NCBI GenBank assembly: GCA_902785855.1
Contig: CADAAJ010000003.1
Coordinates: 46,691-110,690 of the forward strand
Reading direction: 5' to 3'
DNA from: an uncultured Methanobrevibacter sp.
Lineage (GTDB): Archaea > Methanobacteriota > Methanobacteria > Methanobacteriales > Methanobacteriaceae
Length of the DNA: 64,000 bases
The position numbers and the translations under genes were made by a program. Positions 37,825 through 48,600 of this stretch are shown here, in pieces. The notes under the pieces were generated by a model. That model had not been told where the DNA came from. It ran no database searches and saw only the letters and a program-made list of their open reading frames with translations. Numbering within the stretch: the first letter of the stretch is position 1; each line of letters starts with the position of its first letter.

Positions 37825-37899
<75 letters not shown>

Positions 37900-37914
37900 C
37901 TTTTAATTAATATT

Positions 37915-38209
37915 TTTTGGCAAGTTAAAGACAGCTACTGGTTTTATTTAAACTAAGGAAACTCCGCACATCAATACAGAACTATGGCGTTGAAAAACGT
38001 ATACTGAGAAGTATGACTCTGGAGCAGAAACGACACGTCTTTTAATGAATGACAATGATATTTAATTGAGGACATTAAAAAGAATCGGTGAAACGGCCAT
38101 TCCATAGGATGCAAGAACAAAGATGCTGATGATCACCTGTTGTAGGCAAGGTAGTTCGCTAAGATGAATGCTGTTAAACAGAATGTGGGTTACTCTTAAC
38201 ATGCCAAAA
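37915..38209 (+). ncRNA. rnpB: Archaeal RNase P RNA
   Basis: About 295 bases without a gene hold this structured RNA. The ends pair as helix P1: TTTTGGCA-A-GTTAA (37915-37928) with TTAAC-A-TGCCAAAA (38196-38209), 13 pairs with one mismatch. The conserved region I (AAGGAAACTCCGCAC, about 37956) and the 3' region ACAGAATGTGGGTTACTC (about 38178) are the P4-forming signatures of archaeal RNase P RNA. It cleaves 5' leaders from tRNA precursors together with protein subunits. No promoter is seen in the 15-base gap after tRNA-Met, so it is probably transcribed with it. Confidence 0.93.
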
Positions 38210-38315
38210 TTCATTTTTAACTAAGTTTTAGAGATTTGGAAAATAATATCATTTATTAAAAAGCTAAAACTAAATTAAAACATAGTAAGACTAAAAACTT
38301 TATTGTTGGTGAATC

Positions 38316-38642
38316 ATGACAGATAAAATTACATATGATGATGTAATAGAATATACTCATCTTTTTACTATGGTGCCTTCATTTGTTCTTGAAATGATGG
38401 CTCGAAAAAATTCAAATTTAGTTTTAAAGTTCAAATCCACAATTCAGTCTCATATGGCAAATTTAACTGATGATCAAAAAAATAAACTGGATATTATATT
38501 GAATAGTGATATTGATGAGCTTCAATTTGTTATGGATGAAGCTTATAGAAAAACAGGAAAAAAACAGTTTAAAATCTTAGCCAATCCTAAATACAAAGAT
38601 TTTATCCAACACAACCTTTCAGAAATAAAAAAACTAATTTAA
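38316..38642 (+). CDS. Conserved hypothetical protein
   Basis: A 108-residue, mostly helical, soluble protein rich in K, D and I. I do not recognise a domain. It has no cysteine pairs, signal or membrane segment. Segments such as SFVLEMMARKNSNLVLKFKSTIQSH and LDIILNSDIDELQFVMDEAYRK look like amphipathic helices. TTGGTGAATC precedes the ATG. It lies after the RNase P RNA and its stop adjoins the stop of the convergent dus gene with no gap. Confidence 0.65.
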   Translation: MTDKITYDDVIEYTHLFTMVPSFVLEMMARKNSNLVLKFKSTIQSHMANLTDDQKNKLDIILNSDIDELQFVMDEAYRKTGKKQFKILANPKYKDFIQHNLSEIKKLI

Positions 38643-39635
38643 TTAATATTTGTAATTACTAGATAAATCCAAAATATATTCGTCAATTATTTTGAATAAT
38701 TCTTCTGGGGAGTTTGTTTTAAAAATTTTAGGTTTTATTTCAACACTTTTAGGCAAATTTTTTAAATAATATGCTGAATGAAGTCTCATTTTAGCTATTG
38801 CTACCTTTTCAGGTTTACTTTCAAAAAGCATTTCAGTATGTTTTTTTAGCATACTAATCTTTTCTTCGATTGTAATTTTTTCAGGTTCAATTCCATAATC
38901 CAGATAATCAATACACTGTTTTATTAACCAAGGATTTCCTAAAACACCTCTTCCAATCATAACAGCATCACAATTAGTTTCATCAATCATTCTTTTTGCA
39001 TCATAACAACTTTTTATATCTCCGTTTCCTATAACGGGTATTGATACATTTTCTTTAACTTCTTTAATTATTGACCAGTCGGAGTGAACATCATATTTTT
39101 GATTTCTTGTACGTGGATGAACTGTAATTGCTGATGCTCCTGCATCTTCAATAATTTGTGCTATTTCAACAGCATTTATATTATCTTCATCCCATCCACT
39201 TCGGATTTTAGCCGTTACTGGAATTGGAACTGTGTCTACAACATTTTTTACTATGTTTTCAACTTTTTCTGGATTTTTAAGTAATGCACTTCCAGCTTTG
39301 CTTTTAATAGCTACTTTTTTAACCGGACAACCCATATTAATATCTATTATGTCTGGAGCCATATTTTCATAAATGTATTTTGATGCAATTTTAAATGATT
39401 TTACCTCACATCCGAATATTTGTTGAGATATTGGCCTTTCAAATTCATTCATTTCAAGCATTTCCTGGGTTCTTGTATTTTCATACATTATGGCTTTATC
39501 TGAAACCATTTCAGTTTCTATAAGTCCACAACCCATTGATTTAATTATGCTTCGGAATGTTGTTTCACAGATTCCGGCCATTGGGGCTAAAACTAGTTGG
39601 TTAGCAATAGTTACATTACCAATTTTCCATTTCAT
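38643..39635 (-). CDS. dus: tRNA-dihydrouridine synthase (DusB-like)
   Basis: A 330-residue FMN-dependent TIM-barrel enzyme. LVLAPMAGICETTFRSI near the start, DINMGCPVKKV with the catalytic cysteine around 100, VTAKIRSGWDEDN, ITVHPRTRNQKYD, PVIGNGDI and GRGVLGNPWLI are the classical Dus motifs. It reduces uridines in the D-loop of tRNAs. The target position cannot be read from the sequence. The length is normal. The gene is convergent with the hypothetical gene at 38316. Confidence 0.92.
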   Translation of the reverse strand: MKWKIGNVTIANQLVLAPMAGICETTFRSIIKSMGCGLIETEMVSDKAIMYENTRTQEMLEMNEFERPISQQIFGCEVKSFKIASKYIYENMAPDIIDINMGCPVKKVAIKSKAGSALLKNPEKVENIVKNVVDTVPIPVTAKIRSGWDEDNINAVEIAQIIEDAGASAITVHPRTRNQKYDVHSDWSIIKEVKENVSIPVIGNGDIKSCYDAKRMIDETNCDAVMIGRGVLGNPWLIKQCIDYLDYGIEPEKITIEEKISMLKKHTEMLFESKPEKVAIAKMRLHSAYYLKNLPKSVEIKPKIFKTNSPEELFKIIDEYILDLSSNYKY

Positions 39636-39689
39636 AGTATTATATAGTAATTCATTTAATTTAAATTTAAAAATAAGAAAAATGGAATA

Positions 39690-40529
39690 TTAATTGAATA
39701 TTCCATCTAATAATCCATTACCTGAATCCGAATTATTTATAGCATTAGATACTTCTGATTCATATTTATTTACATCACCTTGCACATTTTGTACTTGTTC
39801 GATTGTAGTTGCAAGGTTTTCAATATCATTATTTGTAATATTGATATTGTTGTTTATAGTGTAATTGTTAATAATGTTTACAATAGTTTGGTGATCTGTA
39901 ACATTTTTTTCTTTTACAACTTCTTTTACATCATTAACTAATTTTGATAATTTATCAGAACTGACTCCTGAATTTTCAACAATTTCAGATTGAGTATAAA
40001 TCTCTTTGTTTGCGGATTCTTTGATGGTTTCTGGAATTTTAACATCAGTTGCTGTTTCATAAGCATTCATGATTCCAGCAAGAGCAGATTCTCCAGTTGA
40101 AGAAACAGGGCTTGTTACATAAACATGTCCGCTTGTAATTCCTGCTGATTTTAATGCAGATAAATACATATCTCCAGTTATTGTTGTGATTTTTGATTTA
40201 TCAACACTGACCTGTAAATTATCATTATCTTTTAAATTAACAAGTGCTGATGAAAATATCTGACTTGAATCATATGTTTTACCTGTTATGCCTTTAGAAA
40301 TTTTATTTACTTCATCTGCAGTGATTATTTTAGAATTGGCTTTAGTTATATCAACATTGGTCTGGCCTTTAAAGAAATCATCTACAATATTTTTGTAATT
40401 TGCATTGTTCTGTGTAGTTTCACCATAGGTAATTACAATTTGTTTGTCATTAGTTGAAAAACCTGCTGGAATTATCATTCCTATAACAATTATAGATAAA
40501 ATTACAATACCTATACTAGCCTTACGCAT
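39690..40529 (-). CDS. Exported DUF1002 domain protein
   Basis: A 279-residue protein. Residues 6-24 are a signal or anchor helix (IGIVILSIIVIGMIIPAGF). The rest matches DUF1002 as I know it: IVITYGETTQNNANYKNIV, ITADEVNKISKGITGKTYDSSQIFSSALV, ITTITGDMYLSALKSAGITSGHVYVTSPVSSTGESALAGI. The C-terminal half is rich in N and I (NNYTINNNINITNNDIENLATTIEQV). The family is found in Firmicutes and Methanobrevibacter and its function is unknown. It is divergent from the exported CobN-like gene, sharing a 204-base promoter region. AGGTGATATAA precedes the ATG. Confidence 0.8.
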   Translation of the reverse strand: MRKASIGIVILSIIVIGMIIPAGFSTNDKQIVITYGETTQNNANYKNIVDDFFKGQTNVDITKANSKIITADEVNKISKGITGKTYDSSQIFSSALVNLKDNDNLQVSVDKSKITTITGDMYLSALKSAGITSGHVYVTSPVSSTGESALAGIMNAYETATDVKIPETIKESANKEIYTQSEIVENSGVSSDKLSKLVNDVKEVVKEKNVTDHQTIVNIINNYTINNNINITNNDIENLATTIEQVQNVQGDVNKYESEVSNAINNSDSGNGLLDGIFN

Positions 40530-40733
40530 TTATATCACCTCATGATTATTTTCTTAATTTTATTTTGTATTTATGCTATTTAAATTTATTCTTGTAATTA
40601 TTAATAACAACAGAAATTTTGTAAGGTGTTCCTAATTTTACTAAACTTTATATGTTTTCAAATTAAATTTAAACATATAGTAAATATTTTAATTTTGCTA
40701 TGTTGTTATAATAAGTGCAAAGGAGGTGAAAAT

Positions 40734-43700
40734 ACGAAAGTTGAAAATAAGCTATTATTTACATTAATCTTTTTAATGTTACTTTTAGTTTCTATAAATA
40801 CTGTATTTGCAGGAGATAATGAAACCATATCTGATGTAATAAGTACTCAAAGTGATTTAGATGAAATTGCTCATGTTTCACCGGCACAGTCTTCTCATTT
40901 AGATGGGGATAAACTTGAAGCTAATAATAATATTATTAATATTCATGTAACTGATTCATATAATAAAACTAGCAAAAATTGGGATGAAGATGGATTTAAC
41001 TTAGCTGGAGCAACAGTTAAATTATTCGATTCGTCTAATAAATTAATATTTGAGGGTGTTTCAAATTCTGGTGGTAATTTGATCATCAACAATTTAAACA
41101 CTGGAAAATATCATGTTGAATTATCATATTCAACTTACAATCCGACAAATTATTCTATTGAGTTCAATGAAACTGGTTCTGCAGGAACTGTAAATATAAA
41201 CCATGTATTTGTTCCGGATATTTTATTGCTTGTTGATTACTCATCTCACAATGAAAAGGTTGATGTTTTGATGAACATGTCAAGAAGAGTAGCATATATC
41301 AGTACTACAGATTTTGATATTACAAGGTCTTGGCTTGCTTATTATGCTAATTTTATTCATATAGATATGTTTTCAGAATCTTCTTATAATATATTAACTG
41401 CCAGGTATCTAAAAGAATTTTTAGCTAAATCTCCAGCTAATAAGAATTACAAGGTTGCTTACACATTTGGTGTTTATTCTCAACAAATTTTAAATAATAC
41501 TGGTATTCATATTGTTGGAGCAAATAGTACGAATAATACATATGATACAATTGAAAATACATATATTGGTTCTTACTTCCAGGCAAGAGATATTGCTGAA
41601 TCTGATATTTTGTTGAATAACATGAAAAATTATTTGGCATATGTTTCTTATTTGATTAATTCAAGTGCTTATGAAAATCCTACTTTAAAACCTAATGGAA
41701 CTCCTTTAATGAGTCCTGAATGTGGATTTTATCATCCTGATTTAGGGGTTTATACTCTAGTTCCTGAAGGAGATGAAATTAATCAATGGATTTGTCAAAA
41801 TCCTGGTTATACTCACAGCAGTGACGGTAGTTTAAACTGGATGATTGAAAATTATAAGGACTGGTTAATTCAGAAATTGGATCCTACAAATCTATTTAAG
41901 AGATTTGAACAGGATTATATTTCAAAATTCAATCCTTCAAAGAAATTCATAGCTATTGCTTCTTATTATTGTGGTGAAGAAGTTTCTGAAGCTTTGATTA
42001 GAAGTTATGAAGCTAATGGTAGACCTGCATTTAATATTTTTAAAACAGGTACAGAACCATCAATGTCTTCAATATTGAATAAAATTAATTCAGTATCAAG
42101 TGTTGGAATTTCATCAGTTACTTCATTATACAGCTGGTCTTTAAGTTATGCTAATGGCTCTGCTGAAAATGATTTATCAGATATTGATTTAGCTATTCTT
42201 AAAGGAGTTACTGATATTTCACAATATAGTTATGAAAGTGAACTTGGTCCACAAATTGAATGGACATATTCTGTAACTTATCCTAGTTTTGAAGGTGTTT
42301 TCAGTCCGGTTATTTTATCTTATGTCGATTCACTTGGTAAAACTCATGTTGTTCAGTCAGGTATTGACAAAATGGTTAAATTAAGCTGTGGATGGGCTGA
42401 TTTAAAAGATATGAAAAATTCTGATAAAAAAGTAGCTATTGTCTTGTGGAACTATCCGCCAGGTAAAGCAGAAATTGGTGCTTCTTATCTTGATGTTTTC
42501 AATAGTACTTATCAATTAATTATTAAAATGGCTGAACAAGGTTATGATATTGGATGTGATGTCAAAGATTTAATGAGTTTATTAGATTTAACTCATACAA
42601 TCATGGACATGAACAACAAAGGATCTTGGGCTAAAGGTTTGCTTAATGATTATGTTGAAGCTAATTGGGATTCATTAATGAAAAATCATCAATTAATTTC
42701 ATTAAATGACTTTTATGATTTAACTTCAGATTTGGACAGAGATTTATATCTCCAAATGATTAACTATTGGGGTGATGGTTTAGGTCCTGCAATGGTTTAT
42801 AAAGATACATATATTGTTCTTCCAGGTGTCTGGTTTGGGAATGTATTTGTCACATTCCAGCCAAGTAGGGGATGGGAAGAAGTTAGCAATTACCACGATT
42901 TGACTTTACCTCCTCATCAGCAATATGTTACATTTTATAAATGGTTGGATAAAACTGCGGGAATTGATGCTATAGTTAATATGGGTACTCACGGAACTTT
43001 AGAATGGCTTCCTGGAACTAATTTGGGAGCTACTAAAGGTGACTGGACTTTTGAATTAACTTTAAATCCTACAATTTATCCTTATATTGTTTCCAACCCT
43101 GGTGAAGCAATGGTTGCAAGAGATAGAATCAATGCTTTAACAATTACTCATATGACTCCAGCTATGGTAATTTCTGGTTTGTATGGTAATTATACTCAAT
43201 TGGAAGATTATATTAATCGTTACAAAGACCAACTTAAACTTAATGTAACTTCTAATGCTGAAGAATATAAGAAAAAAATCATCGAGTTAGCACCTAGTTT
43301 AGGTTTTAGAAATTATACAACTGCTGAAGATTTCACTCATTGGGTTGATGAATTGCATTTGTATTTGGAAAATATGACTGATGATTTTAATACTTATGGA
43401 TTACATGTTTTAGGTAAAGTATTAACTGGTTATGAACTTGTTGAAGAAGTTGTTACTATTGTAACTTCTCACACTAAGATTTATGATCAAATTCTTGCTT
43501 TATTATATCCTAATTTGACTGGTAAAAGTTATTATAATGATATTAGGAATAATGTTAATTATATTAACGAATCAAATACTATTAAAGCATTTTTAAGAGA
43601 ATATGTTGGTCTATTAGTTAACGGTAGTTCTGTTGAAGAATTAAATATTAAATATAAAATTTTACCAAACTCTACTTTATATAATTCTACTAAATTCTGT

Positions 43701-45548
43701 CAGAATGTTATAGTTAATATTCAAAATAACAATGAGTGGGAAGCTATATTTGCTGCTTTAGGTGGAAGATATTTAAAATCTGGTTTATTTGCAGATCCTG
43801 CTTATAGTGATTCAATTCCTACTGGTTATAGTGGTTATGCTTCAGATTCTTCAAGAATGCCTTCACAAGCTGCTTTTGAATCTGCTAAAAATATTGTTAA
43901 CTTGCTTTTAACTAATTATTATGAAAAACATGGTAAATGGCCAGAATTAACTTCATTAATTTTATGGGGTACAGAAATTTCAAGAACTGAGGGAATCGGT
44001 GTTGCGGAATTCTTGTATCTTTTAGGCTGTAAACCTGTATGGGCAGAAAATGGTAAGGTTATTGGTGTTGAATTATTGCCGTTAGGTGATTTAACTGTAA
44101 AATTCGATAATGGTACTGTTATGAATAGGCCTAGAGTTGATGTTTTTGCAAGTATTGTTACAAGCAATAAAGACTGGATTAAATGGATGGTAACAGCTGT
44201 TAGATTAGCAGCTAATGCTACTGGCGAAGATGCATCCAATAATTTTGTTATAAAACATTATGCTGAAAATCCTTCATTAGATAGGTTATTTGGTCTTCCA
44301 GGTAATATATTGGAAGGAACTGGTATGTCTACTCTTATTCCAAATACTGCAGATTGGGACAGCGATACATTGAACTCATATCTTGCAGATATTTATATGA
44401 ATAGAGTTTCATATTCTTGGTCTATTGATGATAAAGGTAATATAGTTATTAAAAGTGCAAAAGATGAATTTAAATATCTACTTACTAATGTTGATTTAGT
44501 AACTCAGAATTTTGATAGTACTTGGAGACTATTTGATTCTGATGATTATTATGACTGGTTTGGAGGTTTATTAAATGCAGCTAATCAATTTAAAAAAGAT
44601 GCTGGTAAATCCTCTCCAGATACTGCATTTGTAGATATAAGAAATAAAAATAATTATATTTCAAGAACTTATGAGGAAGAAATGGAATTTGAGATTCGTA
44701 CAAAATTGTTAAATCCGAATTATTATTTACCTCTCATTGGTACTGGAGCTGGAAGTAATGCATATGCTGCTCAAATGCAGAATTTCATTGGTTCCAGTTT
44801 TGTTGTTGGTGCAAAAGTGAATAATAATTTATATAATCAGATGGCTAAAACCATGTTGGATATTGCAGGTAGGGTTAATGATGCATCCACATCTCCAGGT
44901 TCACAATCTTCATTGGCATGGATGATGTATCTAGCTAAAGAAGGTTACTGGAGTGCTGATAAACAGACTTTATCTCAATTAGCGGATGCATATATGAGTC
45001 AGGCTATCCAATATAATGTGGCTTGTTGTCACCATACATGTAAGAATTTAGACTTCAATGATTGGGTTATTCAATTAAGTTCTTTATCTCCAGCTATGAA
45101 ACAAAAATTTGCAGAAACTTTAGCACATGCTACAGAAACTGATCCATTATATAAAATGGAAGAAAATTCACAATCTGATACAAATCAGGGCCAAGGTGAA
45201 GCTTCCAGCAGTGGTGATGGTGAAAACAATGCTAATGATTATGCAAATGGAACTTCAAAACAGAAATCCAGTGGTTCTAGTGATGGTGGAAATACTGCTG
45301 CGGGTAATAATCCGTCTTCTGCAGGTAATGCTAAATCTGCTTCAGAACTTTCTACTTCACAGGATTCATCTGCTTCTTCTGATGCAGGTGCTTCTGGTGC
45401 TAAAGCATATGAGATTTCTGAGAAATCAGTTTCTAAATCTTCAAGTTCTTCAGAATCTAACATGCCAATATTTGTAATTATTGCGGTTATTGCTTTAATT
45501 GGAATATTCATGGCAGGATATGTTAGAAATCAGGAAGATGATTATTAA
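40734..45548 (+). CDS. Exported, membrane-anchored CobN-like magnesium/cobalt chelatase homologue
   Basis: About 1604 residues from the inferred start. A signal peptide opens it (LLFTLIFLMLLLVSINTVFA, cut before GDNE). Residues about 50-160 form a carboxypeptidase-regulatory/Cna-B-like module (NLAGATVKLFDSSNKLIFEGVSNSGG). A CobN/BchH-type domain follows with SPECGFYHPDLG, IALWNYPPGKAEIGASYLD-like and NMGTHGTLEWLPGTNLG segments. A Ser/Gly/Asn-rich stalk and a C-terminal helix (PIFVIIAVIALIGIFMAGYV) end it. True CobN inserts cobalt in the cytoplasm with CobS/T; this form is predicted outside the cell. AAAGGAGGTG lies exactly 5 bases before ACG 40734, where ATG is expected; the in-frame GTG at 40626 has no such site. 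Confidence 0.8.
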   Translation, partial: TKVENKLLFTLIFLMLLLVSINTVFAGDNETISDVISTQSDLDEIAHVSPAQSSHLDGDKLEANNNIINIHVTDSYNKTSKNWDEDGFNLAGATVKLFDSSNKLIFEGVSNSGGNLIINNLNTGKYHVELSYSTYNPTNYSIEFNETGSAGTVNINHVFVPDILLLVDYSSHNEKVDVLMNMSRRVAYISTTDFDITRSWLAYYANFIHIDMFSESSYNILTARYLKEFLAKSPANKNYKVAYTFGVYSQQILNNTGIHIVGANSTNNTYDTIENTYIGSYFQARDIAESDILLNNMKNYLAYVSYLINSSAYENPTLKPNGTPLMSPECGFYHPDLGVYTLVPEGDEINQWICQNPGYTHSSDGSLNWMIENYKDWLIQKLDPTNLFKRFEQDYISKFNPSKKFIAIASYYCGEEVSEALIRSYEANGRPAFNIFKTGTEPSMSSILNKINSVSSVGISSVTSLYSWSLSYANGSAENDLSDIDLAILKGVTDISQYSYESELGPQIEWTYSVTYPSFEGVFSPVILSYVDSLGKTHVVQSGIDKMVKLSCGWADLKDMKNSDKKVAIVLWNYPPGKAEIGASYLDVFNSTYQLIIKMAEQGYDIGCDVKDLMSLLDLTHTIMDMNNKGSWAKGLLNDYVEANWDSLMKNHQLISLNDFYDLTSDLDRDLYLQMINYWGDGLGPAMVYKDTYIVLPGVWFGNVFVTFQPSRGWEEVSNYHDLTLPPHQQYVTFYKWLDKTAGIDAIVNMGTHGTLEWLPGTNLGATKGDWTFELTLNPTIYPYIVSNPGEAMVARDRINALTITHMTPAMVISGLYGNYTQLEDYINRYKDQLKLNVTSNAEEYKKKIIELAPSLGFRNYTTAEDFTHWVDELHLYLENMTDDFNTYGLHVLGKVLTGYELVEEVVTIVTSHTKIYDQILALLYPNLTGKSYYNDIRNNVNYINESNTIKAFLREYVGLLVNGSSVEELNIKYKILPNSTLYNSTKFCQNVIVNIQNNNEWEAIFAALGGRYLKSGLFADPAYSDSIPTGYSGYASDSSRMPSQAAFESAKNIVNLLLTNYYEKHGKWPELTSLILWGTEISRTEGIGVAEFLYLLGCKPVWAENGKVIGVELLPLGDLTVKFDNGTVMNRPRVDVFASIVTSNKDWIKWMVTAVRLAANATGEDASNNFVIKHYAENPSLDRLFGLPGNILEGTGMSTLIPNTADWDSDTLNSYLADIYMNRVSYSWSIDDKGNIVIKSAKDEFKYLLTNVDLVTQNFDSTWRLFDSDDYYDWFGGLLNAANQFKKDAGKSSPDTAFVDIRNKNNYISRTYEEEMEFEIRTKLLNPNYYLPLIGTGAGSNAYAAQMQNFIGSSFVVGAKVNNNLYNQMAKTMLDIAGRVNDASTSPGSQSSLAWMMYLAKEGYWSADKQTLSQLADAYMSQAIQYNVACCHHTCKNLDFNDWVIQLSSLSPAMKQKFAETLAHATETDPLYKMEENSQSDTNQGQGEASSSGDGENNANDYANGTSKQKSSGSSDGGNTAAGNNPSSAGNAKSASELSTSQDSSASSDAGASGAKAYEISEKSVSKSSSSSESNMPIFVIIAVIALIGIFMAGYVRNQEDDY

Positions 45549-45580
45549 TATTAATCATCTCATTTTTCTTTTTTTTTAGT
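45537..45580 (+). terminator. Hairpin and T-run after the CobN-like gene
   Basis: GATGATTA (45537-45544) pairs perfectly with TAATCATC (45552-45559) around a 7-base loop, overlapping the stop codon. The T-rich stretch CATTTTTCTTTTTTTTT follows. This looks like an intrinsic terminator. Confidence 0.6.
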
Positions 45581-45680
45581 AATTTTTAAATATTATTTCA
45601 ACATAATATCAGTATAATAGAAAAGTTTTAAATTATATTTTACTTTTATATATTTGAATTTTTATGAGATGTGATAAATT

Positions 45681-48600
45681 ATGTTTAAAAAAATTAGTAT
45701 TTTAATCTTATTATTGCTATTATTTTTATCAATTAGCGTAGTTAGCGCTAATGAAGATGTAAATACTACAATTTCTGATAATAGTGGTGAAAATATAATA
45801 TTATCTCAGAATAATGATGATTTATTAACTAATCAAATCACTGTTAATGAAGTAAATTATAATGATTACTTCGGTAGTGATGGAAAAGCTTCATCAAATA
45901 TAAATTCTGGAGATACTATTAAATTGGATGGTTCATTTTCTAATCGTAATTTTATTTTTGATAAAAAAGTAACAGTAGAAGGAACTTCATCAAATTCAAT
46001 GGCTGATTGTACTATTAAATTATTATCTGGAGCTTCTGGTAGTATTGTTATGAACTTAAAAATTACAAATACAAAGCAATATGCTTATGGGGTTTGTTTA
46101 GATGATGCAGATGAGTGTATTGTTAAAAATTGTAATATATATACTACAGGCCAGGCTGCTTACCCTATTGCTGTGGGAAATGGTGCTAATCATAATCAAA
46201 TTATTAATAATGATTTAAAAACTTCAGGTGCATCTTATGGTCATGGTTCAAGGTCAACAACACCTTTAGTTCTCTTTGGATCACATTATAATTATGTAGC
46301 AAACAATGTTATTTTATGTGCTGATGCTAACGGTATTTATCTTTCAAGTTATGGTGCAGGACCTTTTAAAGGAGCAGAATCTAATTTTAATAGAATTTTT
46401 AATAATACTATAATATATTCTGTAATTCCAACATCATGGAGTTATGGAATTCAGGTGATGGGATCAAATAATACTGTAGAGTCTAATACTGTTAATGGTG
46501 CATTTAGAGGAATTTCTTCATCAACAGAGTATGACGGTGGTAATAAATTCATAAATAATAGAATTATTAACCTTGGGGGTATTGATTATTCTAGCCATGA
46601 GACTATTGGTGGTCAAAATGCAATTGTTGCAACATATAATTCTATTGTAAGTGGAAATATTATTCAAAATTCATCAATTTCAGCTTCAGGATCTGGTATT
46701 ATTGCTCTTGATGGTTCTATTGTTGAAAACAATCAGATTTACATTAAAGATCTTCCGGGTAATGGAATTCATGCTTATGGTTCTAATATAATTGTAAGAA
46801 ATAATATTATATCAACAACATCTGGTGCAGGAATTTTTCAACAGTCTGCCAGTACTGGTTTAATTGTTGAATCTAATAGAATTATCAGTAACACTGGAAT
46901 TGGTATTCTTATTAAAAAAATCAATAATAGGGAAAGACCATCTTCCGTAAAAATTATTAAAAATAATATTACTACAAAAGCAAAGTATGTTATTGATGCT
47001 AATGATGTTGAAAAAGATTCTGATTGGGAAATTATCGATAATAAAGGTGGTTTAGTATTAACTCCAAATGGTTCATATAATGCAGATCGTCCAACTTATA
47101 ATTATAATGGAAGTGTTATTGAAGTTACTCCTGAAAATTATTTAAATTATTTTGATGAAAATGGAAATATAAAGTCAAATAATATCAAAGAATTGGATAT
47201 TGTAAAATTTAAAGGAACATTTTCAAATAAAAACATTATAATCAATGAAAGAATTAAGATTCTCGGTGAGGGTGCATTTTTTAAAAATACTACATTTAAA
47301 ATTATTTCTGGGGGGGTATGGATTGAAAACATTAATATTAATAATTCATATTCAAGAATAAATAATTGGGGTATTTTAATAAACAAAGTTGACGATGGTG
47401 TAGTTGTATTTAAAAATAATATTAGTGTTTATGATTTGAAATCTGCATATGCGATTTATGTTGTTGATTCTGCGTATATTGATGTAATCAACAACACATT
47501 ATTTTCATCAGGTGATTTTTTAACATACACTTTACTTTCATATTCTGTATCTGATTGCAGATTTATCAATAACACTATAACTACTGTTGGTACTGGAGAA
47601 GTTTACTCAAAATTTGAAGAATACTGTTTAGATGGAAATTCAGTTTGTTTAGATGGTCAGGAAACATGTCTTGATGGTTCTTGTTTGGATGGAAGTCATA
47701 TTGTTCAGGAAATTCACAGAACTTATGGTATTTTATCATTATACTCATCAGGAAATGAAATTTCAAGAAACCGTGTTAATGTTTCTTCAAAATTAAACAG
47801 AACTTTTGCACATGTTGGAGAGAATTTGTCTGCAAATACAATTATAGGAATAGATTTGTATTATAATACTCATGCTAATATCATATCTGATAATATTGTA
47901 TTCCTTAAAGGTAATGATAATTATATGTATGGTATGGGAGTATTAGGATATTATAGTGGAATGAATGCACCAATTGGTGAAGGTGCCACATTAAATCAAT
48001 TCTTAAATAATGTAATTAATATTGACGGAAATTATTTTGTAACTGGAATCATTGTTGGTGATGAGTCTGAATACACAACTGTTGAAAACAATGTAATTAA
48101 TGCAAAATCAAACAATGTATCTTATGGTATTACATTGGAAATGTCTCATAAATCTATTGTTAAAAATAATATAGTCACATTAAATTCAAATATTGTTTAT
48201 GGTGCTGAAGTTTTCCAGTCTTATGATAATGAGATTTTAAATAATGATTTCCTATTAAATGGGGATAAAATATATGGTATTGCATTAAATGCTAATAGAA
48301 ATAATATTAAATCAAATAAAATAATTGTTAATGCTTCTGGAAGAGATATAGATTATAAAGAATTTGATTCATTAAACGGACCAATTTCCGGAATTTTATT
48401 GGTTTCTGATTCAACTGGAAATGTTATTGATGATAATAATATCACATCTAATGAGGGTTATGCTATTAATATTCAACCTATGTCTGTAAATAATTTAATT
48501 TCAAATAATTATTTGATTTCTCCTTTAGGAAATGCAAATAATGCTGTAAATGCTTCAGGCAATAATAATATTGTTGGAAATTATATCTATTTAATTAATG

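Noticed and set aside
40530..40733. Cobalamin riboswitch before the CobN-like gene
   Set aside because: No B12-box or cobalamin-riboswitch-like conserved elements were visible, and such riboswitches are not expected in this group.
45127..45477. 116-codon frame inside the 3' part of the CobN-like gene
   Set aside because: It is a shadow frame of the Ser/Gly/Asn-rich stalk, with leucine/glutamine bias and no start signal.
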